From DASZHJ01 sp035263705 (GTDB taxonomy: Bacteria > Pseudomonadota > Alphaproteobacteria > ATCC43930 > CGMCC-115725): DNA of 19,278 nucleotides. Where the stretch lies: NCBI GenBank assembly GCA_035263705.1, contig DATFRA010000224.1, positions 1-19,278 on the forward strand, read 5' to 3'. Position numbers and translations under genes: made by a program. The notes under the pieces are model-generated. The model did no database searches. It saw only the letters and a program-made list of their open reading frames with translations, and was not told the origin of the DNA. Below, one piece after another: positions 1-6,400 of the stretch; the first letter of the stretch is position 1; each line of letters opens with the position of its first letter.

Positions 1-542
1 ACGCGGATGTCGAGCCAGGGATACTCCTCGCCGGCGTAGATTTTGAGTGCCGCCGATTGCTTGCCGCGCTTGTCGCCGCCGGCGGCCTGTCCGGCATCGA
101 GGGCGCCGATCAGCCGCTCCGCGAAGGGCAAATGCGCGCTCGCCTCAAAGGCGGCCGCGGTGTCCTCGATCACTTGTGCTCCGGCCAGCATGTTGCCCGC
201 GACAGAGAAGCTCGTGCGGATCAGATGTCCGCACCAGCCGACGCAGTCGCGGCCCGTATGCGCGGCGGCGCGGCCGGTGGCATCGAGCACGTGCAGCTGC
301 CGCGTCTCCCGCCCCTGGTCGCTCGCGAGCAGGGTCTCGACGATGGCCGGAGCCGGCACGCGCTCCGCGAGCAGACGAAGGCCCCGGGGACCGAGGGTGG
401 GATTGATCAACGCCTGGGTCGCGAGCGCGCCGGCGTTGCTCATCGCGTGGGGGCAACCGGCGCCCACCGCAAAGAACTTCGTGGTGACGGCGACGCCGAA
501 GGCACCTGTCGCGGGATCGCGGGCGAGGATCGACCAGGTCAT
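1..542 (-). CDS. DUF1028 family protein (Ntn-hydrolase-like), 3' end outside window
   Basis: Reading from the ATG at 542 gives 180 codons open to the window edge, so the C-terminus is missing. The N-terminus MTWSILARDPATGAFGVAV, followed by a KFFAVGAGCPHA stretch and GALATQALINPTLGPRGL, is the typical opening of DUF1028 proteins, which are assigned to the Ntn-hydrolase-like superfamily. Further along, GWCGHLIRTSFSVAGNMLAG fits the same family. No signal peptide is visible. A GGGAG ribosome binding site lies about 10 nt upstream of the ATG. It follows the PEBP gene by 37 nt on the same strand, so it is probably the last of a three-gene operon behind the gamma-glutamyltransferase-like gene. The biochemical role of DUF1028 is not established; proximity to a second Ntn hydrolase hints at amide or peptide metabolism, but that is inference. 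Confidence 0.9.
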   Translation of the reverse strand, partial: MTWSILARDPATGAFGVAVTTKFFAVGAGCPHAMSNAGALATQALINPTLGPRGLRLLAERVPAPAIVETLLASDQGRETRQLHVLDATGRAAAHTGRDCVGWCGHLIRTSFSVAGNMLAGAQVIEDTAAAFEASAHLPFAERLIGALDAGQAAGGDKRGKQSAALKIYAGEEYPWLDIR

Positions 543-579
543 GGCTCGGCACTCCCGCAGGGGACTGTGACCAACAACG

Positions 580-1311
580 CTAACCCTTGATCTTCGCCGC
601 CACCACCGGGTTGAGCGCGTAGACGCCGACGACCTGGCCTTTCGCGAGCATGTGGCGCTTCATCGCCTTGGCCACGTCGTCTGCGCGGAACGTGCCGCTC
701 AAGCCCAGGCTCGGCACGTCGAGGGCGTAGACCGTGAAGTGATAGTGATGCCGGCGCGTGTCATTCCAGGGCGGGCACGGCCCGTCGTAGCCGGCGTAGT
801 TGCCCTTCATCTTCTCGTCGCTCGCGAACCAGTCGGTATAGTTGTTGAGGCCGCGCACGCCGACCTTGCCCGGACCCGGCGGCTTGCCGCCGGATGTCAC
901 GCCATCGGAATCCGCGCCGGCAGCAAGCGAGGTCACGCTCGCGGGGATATCGACCAGGACCCAGTGATAGAACTTCACCCGCTTCAGCTTGGACGAGATC
1001 GTCTTGCCTTCCTTGTTGACGTCGGTCGCAACCGACGGCACGTCGGTGTCGACCGCGATGATCGCGTAGGACTGCGTCTTCGCGGGACCCGCGGTCCAGC
1101 TGATCTTCGGGCTCTTGTTGGGCCCCAGCCCGACATGGCCCTGCGCCGCCGGCACGCAGAAGGCATAGTCGGCGGGGATCGCCTTGCCGTTCGCCACGCC
1201 CTCGACCGTCACGGTCAGCCTTTGCGACTTCGCGATGGCCGGCATCGTGGACGCCATCATGCCGGCGGCTGCGATCATGAGCCCGAGGGCTCCGAGTTTC
1301 ATCGCGCTCAT
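580..1311 (-). CDS. Secreted YbhB/YbcL-type PEBP family protein
   Basis: This 243-residue protein belongs to the phosphatidylethanolamine-binding / Raf-kinase-inhibitor-like family. The core shows VDTDVPS (the DPDAP-like ligand-site motif), FYHWVLVDIPA, GVRGLNNY and the hallmark YDGPCPPWNDTRRHHYHFTV, all in the expected order. It starts with a Sec signal peptide (MSAMKLGALGLMIAAAG..., likely cleavage after AIA near residue 27), so it should act in the periplasm. It is longer than cytoplasmic YbhB (about 160 residues) because of the signal peptide and an insertion around residues 110-125. The frame is open to an ATG at 1338, but the ATG at 1311 has GGGGAG six nt upstream and begins directly with the signal peptide, so it was chosen. 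It lies 53 nt after the gamma-glutamyltransferase-like gene and 37 nt before DUF1028, consistent with co-transcription. The ligand is unknown. Confidence 0.9.
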   Translation of the reverse strand: MSAMKLGALGLMIAAAGMMASTMPAIAKSQRLTVTVEGVANGKAIPADYAFCVPAAQGHVGLGPNKSPKISWTAGPAKTQSYAIIAVDTDVPSVATDVNKEGKTISSKLKRVKFYHWVLVDIPASVTSLAAGADSDGVTSGGKPPGPGKVGVRGLNNYTDWFASDEKMKGNYAGYDGPCPPWNDTRRHHYHFTVYALDVPSLGLSGTFRADDVAKAMKRHMLAKGQVVGVYALNPVVAAKIKG

Positions 1312-1364
1312 TCCACGCTCCCCCAGTTGCTCGGCCAAAAGGCCGGTTCACCGAAAATCCCGGA

Positions 1365-3197
1365 TCAGCGCGCCACCGCGTAGCCTTGCATGCCGCGCGG
1401 GTTCGCGGCGGCCTTGATGATGGTGCCTTCGGGCGTGCGTTCGACGGCGCAGGCGGAGAGCCGGCCCTCCGACCAGGGCTCGCCGACCTGCACCTTGTGC
1501 CCGCGCGCCTTCAGAGCCGCCACCGTCGCCTCGGGCGTGCCGCCCTCAAGGACGACCACGCCGGGTTTCGCCTCGCGCGGCCAGAAGGAGCTCGGCATGT
1601 GCTCGGTGTGGAAGGACGGCGTGTCGATCGCCTCCTGCAGGTTCATGCCGTGATCGACGTGGCGCAGGAAGAAGGCCATCTGCCACTGCTCCTGCTGATC
1701 GCCGCCAGGCGTGCCGAAGGCCATGTAGAAATCGCCGTCCCTCAGCACGAGCGACGGCGTCAGCGTGGTGCGCGGCCGCTTGCGCGGCTCCAGGCTGCCG
1801 GGCAGGCCGGGCTCCAGCCAGAACATCTGTCCACGCGTGGTGATGCCGAAGCCGAGCTCGGGAACCACCGGCGAGCTCTGCAGCCAGCCGCCGCTCGGCG
1901 TCGCCGCTACGGCGTTGCCCCAGCGGTCGACCACGTCGACATGGCAAGTGTCGCCGGCGGTGGCGCGCCGGTCGCGCTCGCGCGCGACTGTCGGCTCGCC
2001 GACCCCGACCCGCGCCACCGTTGGCTCGCCCGCGCCCGCCGCCGCAACAATCGCGGCGCCTCGATGTGTGACCATGCGCGGCAACTTCGGCTTGAGGCCG
2101 CCGGGCGCGCCCGGCCGCAGCTCCATCGACGCGCCATCGCCGATCATCGCCCGGCGCTTGGCCCCGTAGTCGTCCGAGAGCAGCGCCTCCAACGGAACCT
2201 TCGTGAAGTTGGGGTCGCCATACCAGGCCTCGCGGTCGGCGAAGCCGAGCTTCGCGCACTCGACCACGGTGTGCACGAACTCCGGTCCGGTCGGATCCAT
2301 GCCCGCGATATCGAGATCGCGCAGCACCGACAATTGTTGCAGGAAGAGCGGCCCCTGGCACCAGGGCCCGCACTTCGCAACGGTGTAGCCGTGGTAGTCG
2401 TAGGTGAGCGGCGTCTCGAGCGTCGCGCGCCAATGCGCCATGTCATCGCCGGTGAGAAGGCCGCGATGGCGCCGGCCGGAGGCGTCCATCACCTCCTCGC
2501 TGCGGTAGAAGCGATCCACCGCCTCGGCGACGAAGCCCTCGTACCAGGCGCGCCGCGCGGCCTCGATTTGCGCCTCGCGGTCGGCGCCGGCGGACTTCGC
2601 GGCCTCGATGATCTGCGTATAGGTCTTGGCGATGCTGGAGTTGCGGAAGAGCCGCCCGGTCTTCGGCACCTGCCCATGGGGCAGATAGACCGCGGCCGAG
2701 GTCGGCCATTCCGTCTCGAAGAGCTCGCGCACGCTCTCGATCGCCGCGGGGATGCGCGCGACCGTGGGATAGCCGCCGCCGGCATAGTGGATCGCCGGCG
2801 CCAGCACGTCCTCGACCCGCAGGGTGCCGAATTCCAAGAGCAGCTTCAGCCAGGCACCGAAGGAGCCCGGCACGACGGCCGGCAGCAGGCCCGTACCCGG
2901 TACGAGATCGAGGCCGAGCGAGCGGAAGTGCTCGATGGTCGCCGCCGCCGGCAGCACGCCCTGGCCGCAGATCGCCTCCGGCCGACGGCGCTGGGCGCTC
3001 CAGACCAGGATCGGCACGTCGCCGCCCGGTCCGTTCAGGTGCGGCTCCACGACCTGGAGCACGAAACCCGTGGCGACCGCCGCGTCGAAGGCGTTGCCGC
3101 CGCGCTCGAGGATGCTCATGCCGGCGGCGGAAGCCAGCCAATGCGTCGAGGAAACCGCGCCGAAGGTGCCGCGAAGCTCCGGCCGTGTGGTGAACAT
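1365..3197 (-). CDS. Gamma-glutamyltransferase-family acylase/hydrolase
   Basis: A 610-residue member of the gamma-glutamyltransferase (GGT) family, Ntn hydrolases that self-cleave before a catalytic threonine into two subunits. The large-subunit N-terminus has GAVSSTHWLASAAGMSIL and GGNAFDAAVATGFVL. The proposed nucleophile is Thr417 in GDTCHVDVVDRWGNAVAAT, matching the TTHxSVVDxxGNAV motif of E. coli GGT; GTPGGD near residue 495 corresponds to the small-subunit GSPGG loop. The segment PHLNGPGGDVPILVW replaces the PHxxGIGGGGFM glycine-rich motif of classical GGT, so the substrate may be another acyl-amide rather than glutathione. No signal peptide is evident, so it is probably cytoplasmic. 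The frame extends to 3269, but the ATG at 3197 has GGGAG 10 nt upstream and fits family N-termini. A duplicated GEPTVAR lies in the linker just before Thr417 (see findings). Confidence 0.92.
   Translation of the reverse strand: MFTTRPELRGTFGAVSSTHWLASAAGMSILERGGNAFDAAVATGFVLQVVEPHLNGPGGDVPILVWSAQRRRPEAICGQGVLPAAATIEHFRSLGLDLVPGTGLLPAVVPGSFGAWLKLLLEFGTLRVEDVLAPAIHYAGGGYPTVARIPAAIESVRELFETEWPTSAAVYLPHGQVPKTGRLFRNSSIAKTYTQIIEAAKSAGADREAQIEAARRAWYEGFVAEAVDRFYRSEEVMDASGRRHRGLLTGDDMAHWRATLETPLTYDYHGYTVAKCGPWCQGPLFLQQLSVLRDLDIAGMDPTGPEFVHTVVECAKLGFADREAWYGDPNFTKVPLEALLSDDYGAKRRAMIGDGASMELRPGAPGGLKPKLPRMVTHRGAAIVAAAGAGEPTVARVGVGEPTVARERDRRATAGDTCHVDVVDRWGNAVAATPSGGWLQSSPVVPELGFGITTRGQMFWLEPGLPGSLEPRKRPRTTLTPSLVLRDGDFYMAFGTPGGDQQEQWQMAFFLRHVDHGMNLQEAIDTPSFHTEHMPSSFWPREAKPGVVVLEGGTPEATVAALKARGHKVQVGEPWSEGRLSACAVERTPEGTIIKAAANPRGMQGYAVAR
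1980..2030 (-). repeat. Imperfect tandem repeat in the pre-nucleophile linker
   Basis: Two copies of GEPTVAR with a 10-residue period (residues 390-396 and 400-406 of the GGT-like protein) are encoded here. The two 30-bp units differ at several bases, so this is an older duplication rather than a slip in assembly. It lies 10-20 residues before the predicted autocleavage site at Thr417. Confidence 0.8.
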
Positions 3198-3488
3198 CAG
3201 GCTCACGCTCCCGTGAAAGTCCAAAACGCTTCGCAGGCTGCGTCCGGTGGCGCAATGCCACCAAAGCATGTGCCTTTCGCCTTTGCTAGAGCAATTTCCG
3301 AGCGCCGCAGCACGGGACCCGAGCTGGTCGATTGATAAGTCACGACAAGATGCGACCGTCGGACTTGTGCGCGCCTCACAGAGGCGCCCGCACGCCCTCT
3401 GAGCGCGCGAATTGATTGCGTGAAAGGGCGCGCCCTAGCCCGCCTTCAACCGCTCTCCTGCGGTTCTACGAGCGCAGTGCCGACGGTC
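3198..3488. other. Intergenic region with two short hairpins
   Basis: This 291-bp gap holds no convincing gene. It should contain the promoter of the GGT-like operon (reading left) and the 3' end of the repeat-protein transcript (also leftward). Two perfect hairpins are visible: a 6-bp stem at 3448-3453/3460-3465 with a 6-nt loop, 24 nt past the stop of the repeat-protein gene, and a 7-bp stem at 3371-3377/3381-3387 with a 3-nt loop. Neither is followed by a T-run, so terminator function is only possible. I see no clear -35/-10 pair. Confidence 0.5.
3448..3465 (-). terminator. Possible terminator hairpin after the repeat-protein gene
   Basis: Perfect 6-bp stem AACCGC/GCGGTT with a 6-nt loop, located 24 nt downstream of the stop codon at 3489 when read on the minus strand. 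There is no U-tract after it, so intrinsic termination is uncertain. Confidence 0.25.
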
Positions 3489-3914
3489 CTAGGGGTAAAC
3501 GACCACGGGCGGACGTGCGTAGTACCAGTAGTAGTATGGATAGTAGGGATAATAGGCGGGGTAGTAGCTCGGGTAATACGGATACGAGTAGTAGGGGTAG
3601 CCGCCGAAGCCGAAGCTGAAGAAAAAGCGGTTGCGATCGAAGAATCGGCGGCGCTCGAAGAACTCCTCGCGCCGCTCGAAGCGCCGACTTTCGAAGCGTT
3701 CCTCGAATCGCTCGAACGCCGGGCTCTCGAACCGTGGCTCGCGTCGCTCGAACACCGGGCTCTCGAACCGTTCCTCGAACCGTTCGAAGGCCGCCCGGCC
3801 GCCGAACCAGCGGCCGTTGAAGGCCATCGGCCCACGCGACTGCGCCTCCGCCGGCTGCGCGATCCCCATACAGGAAAGCACGATCACAGCCACCATCGTC
3901 GAGGAGCGCAGCAT
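3489..3914 (-). CDS. Small secreted protein with 12-residue Phe/Arg/Glu repeats and Tyr/Pro-rich tail
   Basis: This 141-residue protein has a clean Sec signal peptide with likely cleavage at AEA|QS (residues 24/25), so it should be exported. Residues 43-90 are four tandem 12-residue units of the form FER(F/R)E(E/P)(R/F)FE(S/R)xx, arranged as two 24-residue blocks. Residues 106-132 are almost only Tyr, Pro and Ser (YPYY-type runs), followed by a short proline/valine tail. GGAGGG sits just ahead of the ATG at 3914, supporting start and strand. The opposite strand is also open across the repeats, but it lacks a signal peptide. I do not recognise a named family. Small secreted Gly/Tyr/Arg-rich proteins of this size are common in Hyphomicrobiales and may be cell-envelope components, but no function can be assigned. 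It is flanked by unrelated genes and is probably monocistronic. Confidence 0.8.
   Translation of the reverse strand: MLRSSTMVAVIVLSCMGIAQPAEAQSRGPMAFNGRWFGGRAAFERFEERFESPVFERREPRFESPAFERFEERFESRRFERREEFFERRRFFDRNRFFFSFGFGGYPYYSYPYYPSYYPAYYPYYPYYYWYYARPPVVVYP
3645..3788 (-). repeat. Four tandem 36-bp coding repeats
   Basis: Four consecutive 36-bp units encode F43-V54, F55-A66, F67-R78 and F79-R90 of the secreted protein. Units 1 and 3 resemble each other most, as do units 2 and 4, so the array also reads as two direct 72-bp repeats (3720-3791 and 3648-3719). This suggests one 36-bp duplication followed by a 72-bp duplication. Confidence 0.85.
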
Positions 3915-4104
3915 CGCCCCCTCCGTCGAGGGTTGGTCCCATCGTCAATCTAGGACACCGCGCGTCATTCTCATGTTCACGCCTGCGCGATCCCGATGAC
4001 TTCGGTGTCACGACACGCGCGTCATGGACCCTCCTCCTCTATGCCATCGTCTGCCTACATAACGGTGAGGACCTTTAGAACCACACTCAAGACGGAGGCT
4101 GCTG

Positions 4105-5643
4105 ATGAGCACCACGGACGCGAAGCCGATCGGCCCCGACCTCGCCCAGGGCATACCGACGGCTGATCTCCGCGATGGACAGATGCTGGTGGGACACGTC
4201 GGCGACGACACCGTGCTGGTCGCGCGCCGCGGCGCCGAGCTCTTCGCGATCGGCGCCACCTGCACGCACTACGGCGGCCCGCTCGGCGAGGGCCTTCTGG
4301 TCGATGACACGGTGCGGTGTCCCTGGCACCACGCCTGCTTCAGTCTGCGCACCGGCGAGGCCCTGCGGGCGCCGGCGCTTAGCGCCGTGGCCTGCTGGTC
4401 GATCGCGGAGCGCGAAGGCAAGGTCATCGTGGGGCAGGTCCGGCCGATCGCGCCGAAGAAGGTCGCGGCACGGCCCGCATCGGCTAAGGCGCCCCGCGAG
4501 ATCGTGATTGTCGGCGGCGGTGCGGCCGGGTTCGCCGCGGCAAACCGGCTGCGACAGGAGCAGTACCAGGGACGCATCGTGATGCTGAGCAGCGACAACG
4601 CGCCGCCCGTCGATCGACCGAATCTCTCCAAGGACTATCTGGCGGGGAACGCGCCGGAGGACTGGGTGCCGCTCAGACCCCAGAGCTATTACCGGGAGAA
4701 CGGCATCGAGCTCAGTACCAGCGCGACCGTGGCACGGATCGATCCGCAGGCGCGCGAGGTCGAACTCGCAGATGGCAGCCGGCTCCACTATGACCGGCTG
4801 CTGCTCGCGACGGGAGCGGAGCCGGTGCGGCTTTCCATTCCCGGGGCCGCCCAGCCCCACGTGCACACCCTGCGCTCGCTCGCAGATTCCCGTGCGATCA
4901 TCGGTCGGGCGACCACGGCGCGCCGTGCCGTCGTCATGGGGGCGAGCTTCATCGGGCTCGAGGCGGCGGCGGCTCTCATCGCGCGCAAGATCGAGGTGCA
5001 TGTCGTGGCGCCCGACAAGGTGCCGATGGCGCGCGTGCTGGGAGTGGAACTGGGCGCCTTCGTGCGCGCGCTCCACGAAGAGCACGGCGTGATCTTCCAC
5101 CTCGAGGACACCGCGAGCGCTATCGACGGCACGCGGGTCGGCCTGAAATCCGGCGGCACCATCGAGGCGGATCTCGTCGTCGCCGGGATCGGCGTGCGGC
5201 CGCGCGTCGGCCTGGCTGAGGCCGCGGGCCTCGCGCTCAATCGGGGAATCGTGGTGGACGCGCAACTCGAGACCAGCGCGCCCGGAATCTTCGCGGCGGG
5301 CGACATCGCCCGGTGGCCCGACCCGCATACGGGCGACGCCATTCGCGTCGAGCATTGGGTCGTCGCCGAGCGCCAAGGAAGCACCGCGGCGCTCAATATG
5401 CTTGGCCACCGCGAGCCCTTCACGGCCGTGCCGTTCTTCTGGAGCCAGCACTACGACGTGCCGATCAACTATGTCGGCCACGCCGAGGCGTGGGATGATC
5501 TCGCCGTCAACGGCGACATCGGGGCCCGGGATTGCCTGGTGCGATACCGGCGCAACGACCGCGTCCTCGCGGTCGCCTCCATTTATCGCGATCTCGACAG
5601 TCTCAAGGCGGAATTGGCGATGGAACGAGGTGCTGCTACCTAG
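4105..5643 (+). CDS. Rieske domain-FAD/NAD(P) oxidoreductase (AIFL-like)
   Basis: A 512-residue flavoprotein disulfide-reductase-fold enzyme with an N-terminal Rieske [2Fe-2S] domain. The cluster ligands are visible as C53-T-H55 and C72-P-W-H75. After a basic, alanine-rich linker (about residues 115-130) comes the FAD Rossmann motif IVIVGGGAAG, the NAD(P) motif VVMGASFIGLEAA (residues 276-288) and the second FAD motif GIFAAGD (394-400). The architecture matches apoptosis-inducing-factor-like oxidoreductases and ferredoxin reductases of Rieske oxygenase systems. GGAGG lies a few nt before the ATG at 4105, fixing the start. No oxygenase or ferredoxin gene is adjacent, so the electron acceptor is unknown; the fused Rieske domain could be the internal acceptor. 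It stands alone on the plus strand and runs convergently into the HAD gene with 16 nt between stops. Confidence 0.93.
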   Translation: MSTTDAKPIGPDLAQGIPTADLRDGQMLVGHVGDDTVLVARRGAELFAIGATCTHYGGPLGEGLLVDDTVRCPWHHACFSLRTGEALRAPALSAVACWSIAEREGKVIVGQVRPIAPKKVAARPASAKAPREIVIVGGGAAGFAAANRLRQEQYQGRIVMLSSDNAPPVDRPNLSKDYLAGNAPEDWVPLRPQSYYRENGIELSTSATVARIDPQAREVELADGSRLHYDRLLLATGAEPVRLSIPGAAQPHVHTLRSLADSRAIIGRATTARRAVVMGASFIGLEAAAALIARKIEVHVVAPDKVPMARVLGVELGAFVRALHEEHGVIFHLEDTASAIDGTRVGLKSGGTIEADLVVAGIGVRPRVGLAEAAGLALNRGIVVDAQLETSAPGIFAAGDIARWPDPHTGDAIRVEHWVVAERQGSTAALNMLGHREPFTAVPFFWSQHYDVPINYVGHAEAWDDLAVNGDIGARDCLVRYRRNDRVLAVASIYRDLDSLKAELAMERGAAT

Positions 5644-5659
5644 CCTGACAAAGCCTGTT

Positions 5660-6400
5660 CTAGCCTGCGGTCGCCTGCTTGTGGTGCTCCTCCACCAAGG
5701 CCGCCATGCTCGGGAATTCGATGTCGGGCGTGGCGTCACCCTCGGGAAGCACGGTGGCCCCGCCGCCGGGACGGCCCTTGCGGCGGTTGATCCAGCAGGT
5801 CTTGAGGCCGATTGCCTTCGCGGGCGCCACGTCGTGGAAGAGGCTCTGCGCGGTGTGCAGGACCTGCTCTTTGCGCACGCCTATTTTCTCGACCTCGGCG
5901 AGGAGGCGACGAAAGTTTCCGGGATTGGGCTTGTAGGAGCCGACGTCCTCAGCCGTCACGATCTTGTCGAACGTGACTTGCAGCTTCTTGTTGCTCTCGG
6001 CGAAGGAGGCGCGGTCGACGTTCGAGAGGATGATGAGCTTGTAGTGCCGTTTCAGATATTGAAGCGCCCCCGCGCTGTCGGGAAATGCCGGCCAGCGCGG
6101 CACGGAATTGCCGAACGCGGCGGCTTGCGCCTCGCTCGCGGGAACCTCCCAGCGCTTCCCGAGCGCGCGGAAGGTGTCGGCGAGGATCCCAGGATAGAGC
6201 TTCGACGGCGTCGCCGCCTCGTAAGCGGATTCCGCCTCGCCGAAGCCCTCGAGGATCTGGTCGTCGGTGAGCGCGCGGCCGCTCGCCGCGACCCAGGGCT
6301 TGAGCTCCGCGAGGATGCCGCGCTCCCAATCGATGAGCGTGCCGTAGCAGTCGAAGGTGAGCGCCTTGAATTGCCGCAGGTCCATGGGTGCGATGCTCAC
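5660..6400 (-). CDS. HAD-superfamily hydrolase, annotated type: haloacid dehalogenase type II-like
   Basis: A 246-residue HAD hydrolase. Motif I is FDCYGTLIDW (nucleophile D17), motif II is LIILSN (S126-N127), motif III K157 in GSYKPNP and motif IV HD190 before IGLKTCWINR. Overall it resembles L-2-haloacid dehalogenases, but the residue six after K157 is Phe instead of the catalytic Tyr, and the S-x-N-x-x-D triad reads Q-S-L-F-H-D. A true dehalogenase activity is therefore doubtful; phosphatase or another hydrolase is as likely. The start given is a GTG whose last two bases overlap the dehydrogenase stop (GTGA), suggesting translational coupling. An internal ATG at 6385 giving MDLRQFKALTF is an equally good start. 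It is the last gene of the leftward cluster. Confidence 0.88.
   Translation of the reverse strand: MSIAPMDLRQFKALTFDCYGTLIDWERGILAELKPWVAASGRALTDDQILEGFGEAESAYEAATPSKLYPGILADTFRALGKRWEVPASEAQAAAFGNSVPRWPAFPDSAGALQYLKRHYKLIILSNVDRASFAESNKKLQVTFDKIVTAEDVGSYKPNPGNFRRLLAEVEKIGVRKEQVLHTAQSLFHDVAPAKAIGLKTCWINRRKGRPGGGATVLPEGDATPDIEFPSMAALVEEHHKQATAG

Noticed and set aside
1386..3335. 649-codon plus-strand reading frame
   Set aside because: Lies antisense to the GGT-like gene; its translation is Arg/Ala/His-rich with no domain, a high-GC shadow.
3371..3387. Hairpin GCGCCTC/GAGGCGC as a terminator
   Set aside because: Short stem, no T-run and over 100 nt from the nearest stop codon; kept only as a note in the intergenic entry.
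3420..3953. Plus-strand frame with LE/ALEP-type repeats across the repeat gene
   Set aside because: Repeats look regular on either strand because the DNA is repetitive, but this frame has no signal peptide; the minus frame has both a signal peptide and a good ribosome binding site.
4087..5739. 550-codon minus-strand reading frame
   Set aside because: Antisense to the Rieske-FAD gene, which has clear motifs and a ribosome binding site; no recognisable domain in the shadow.
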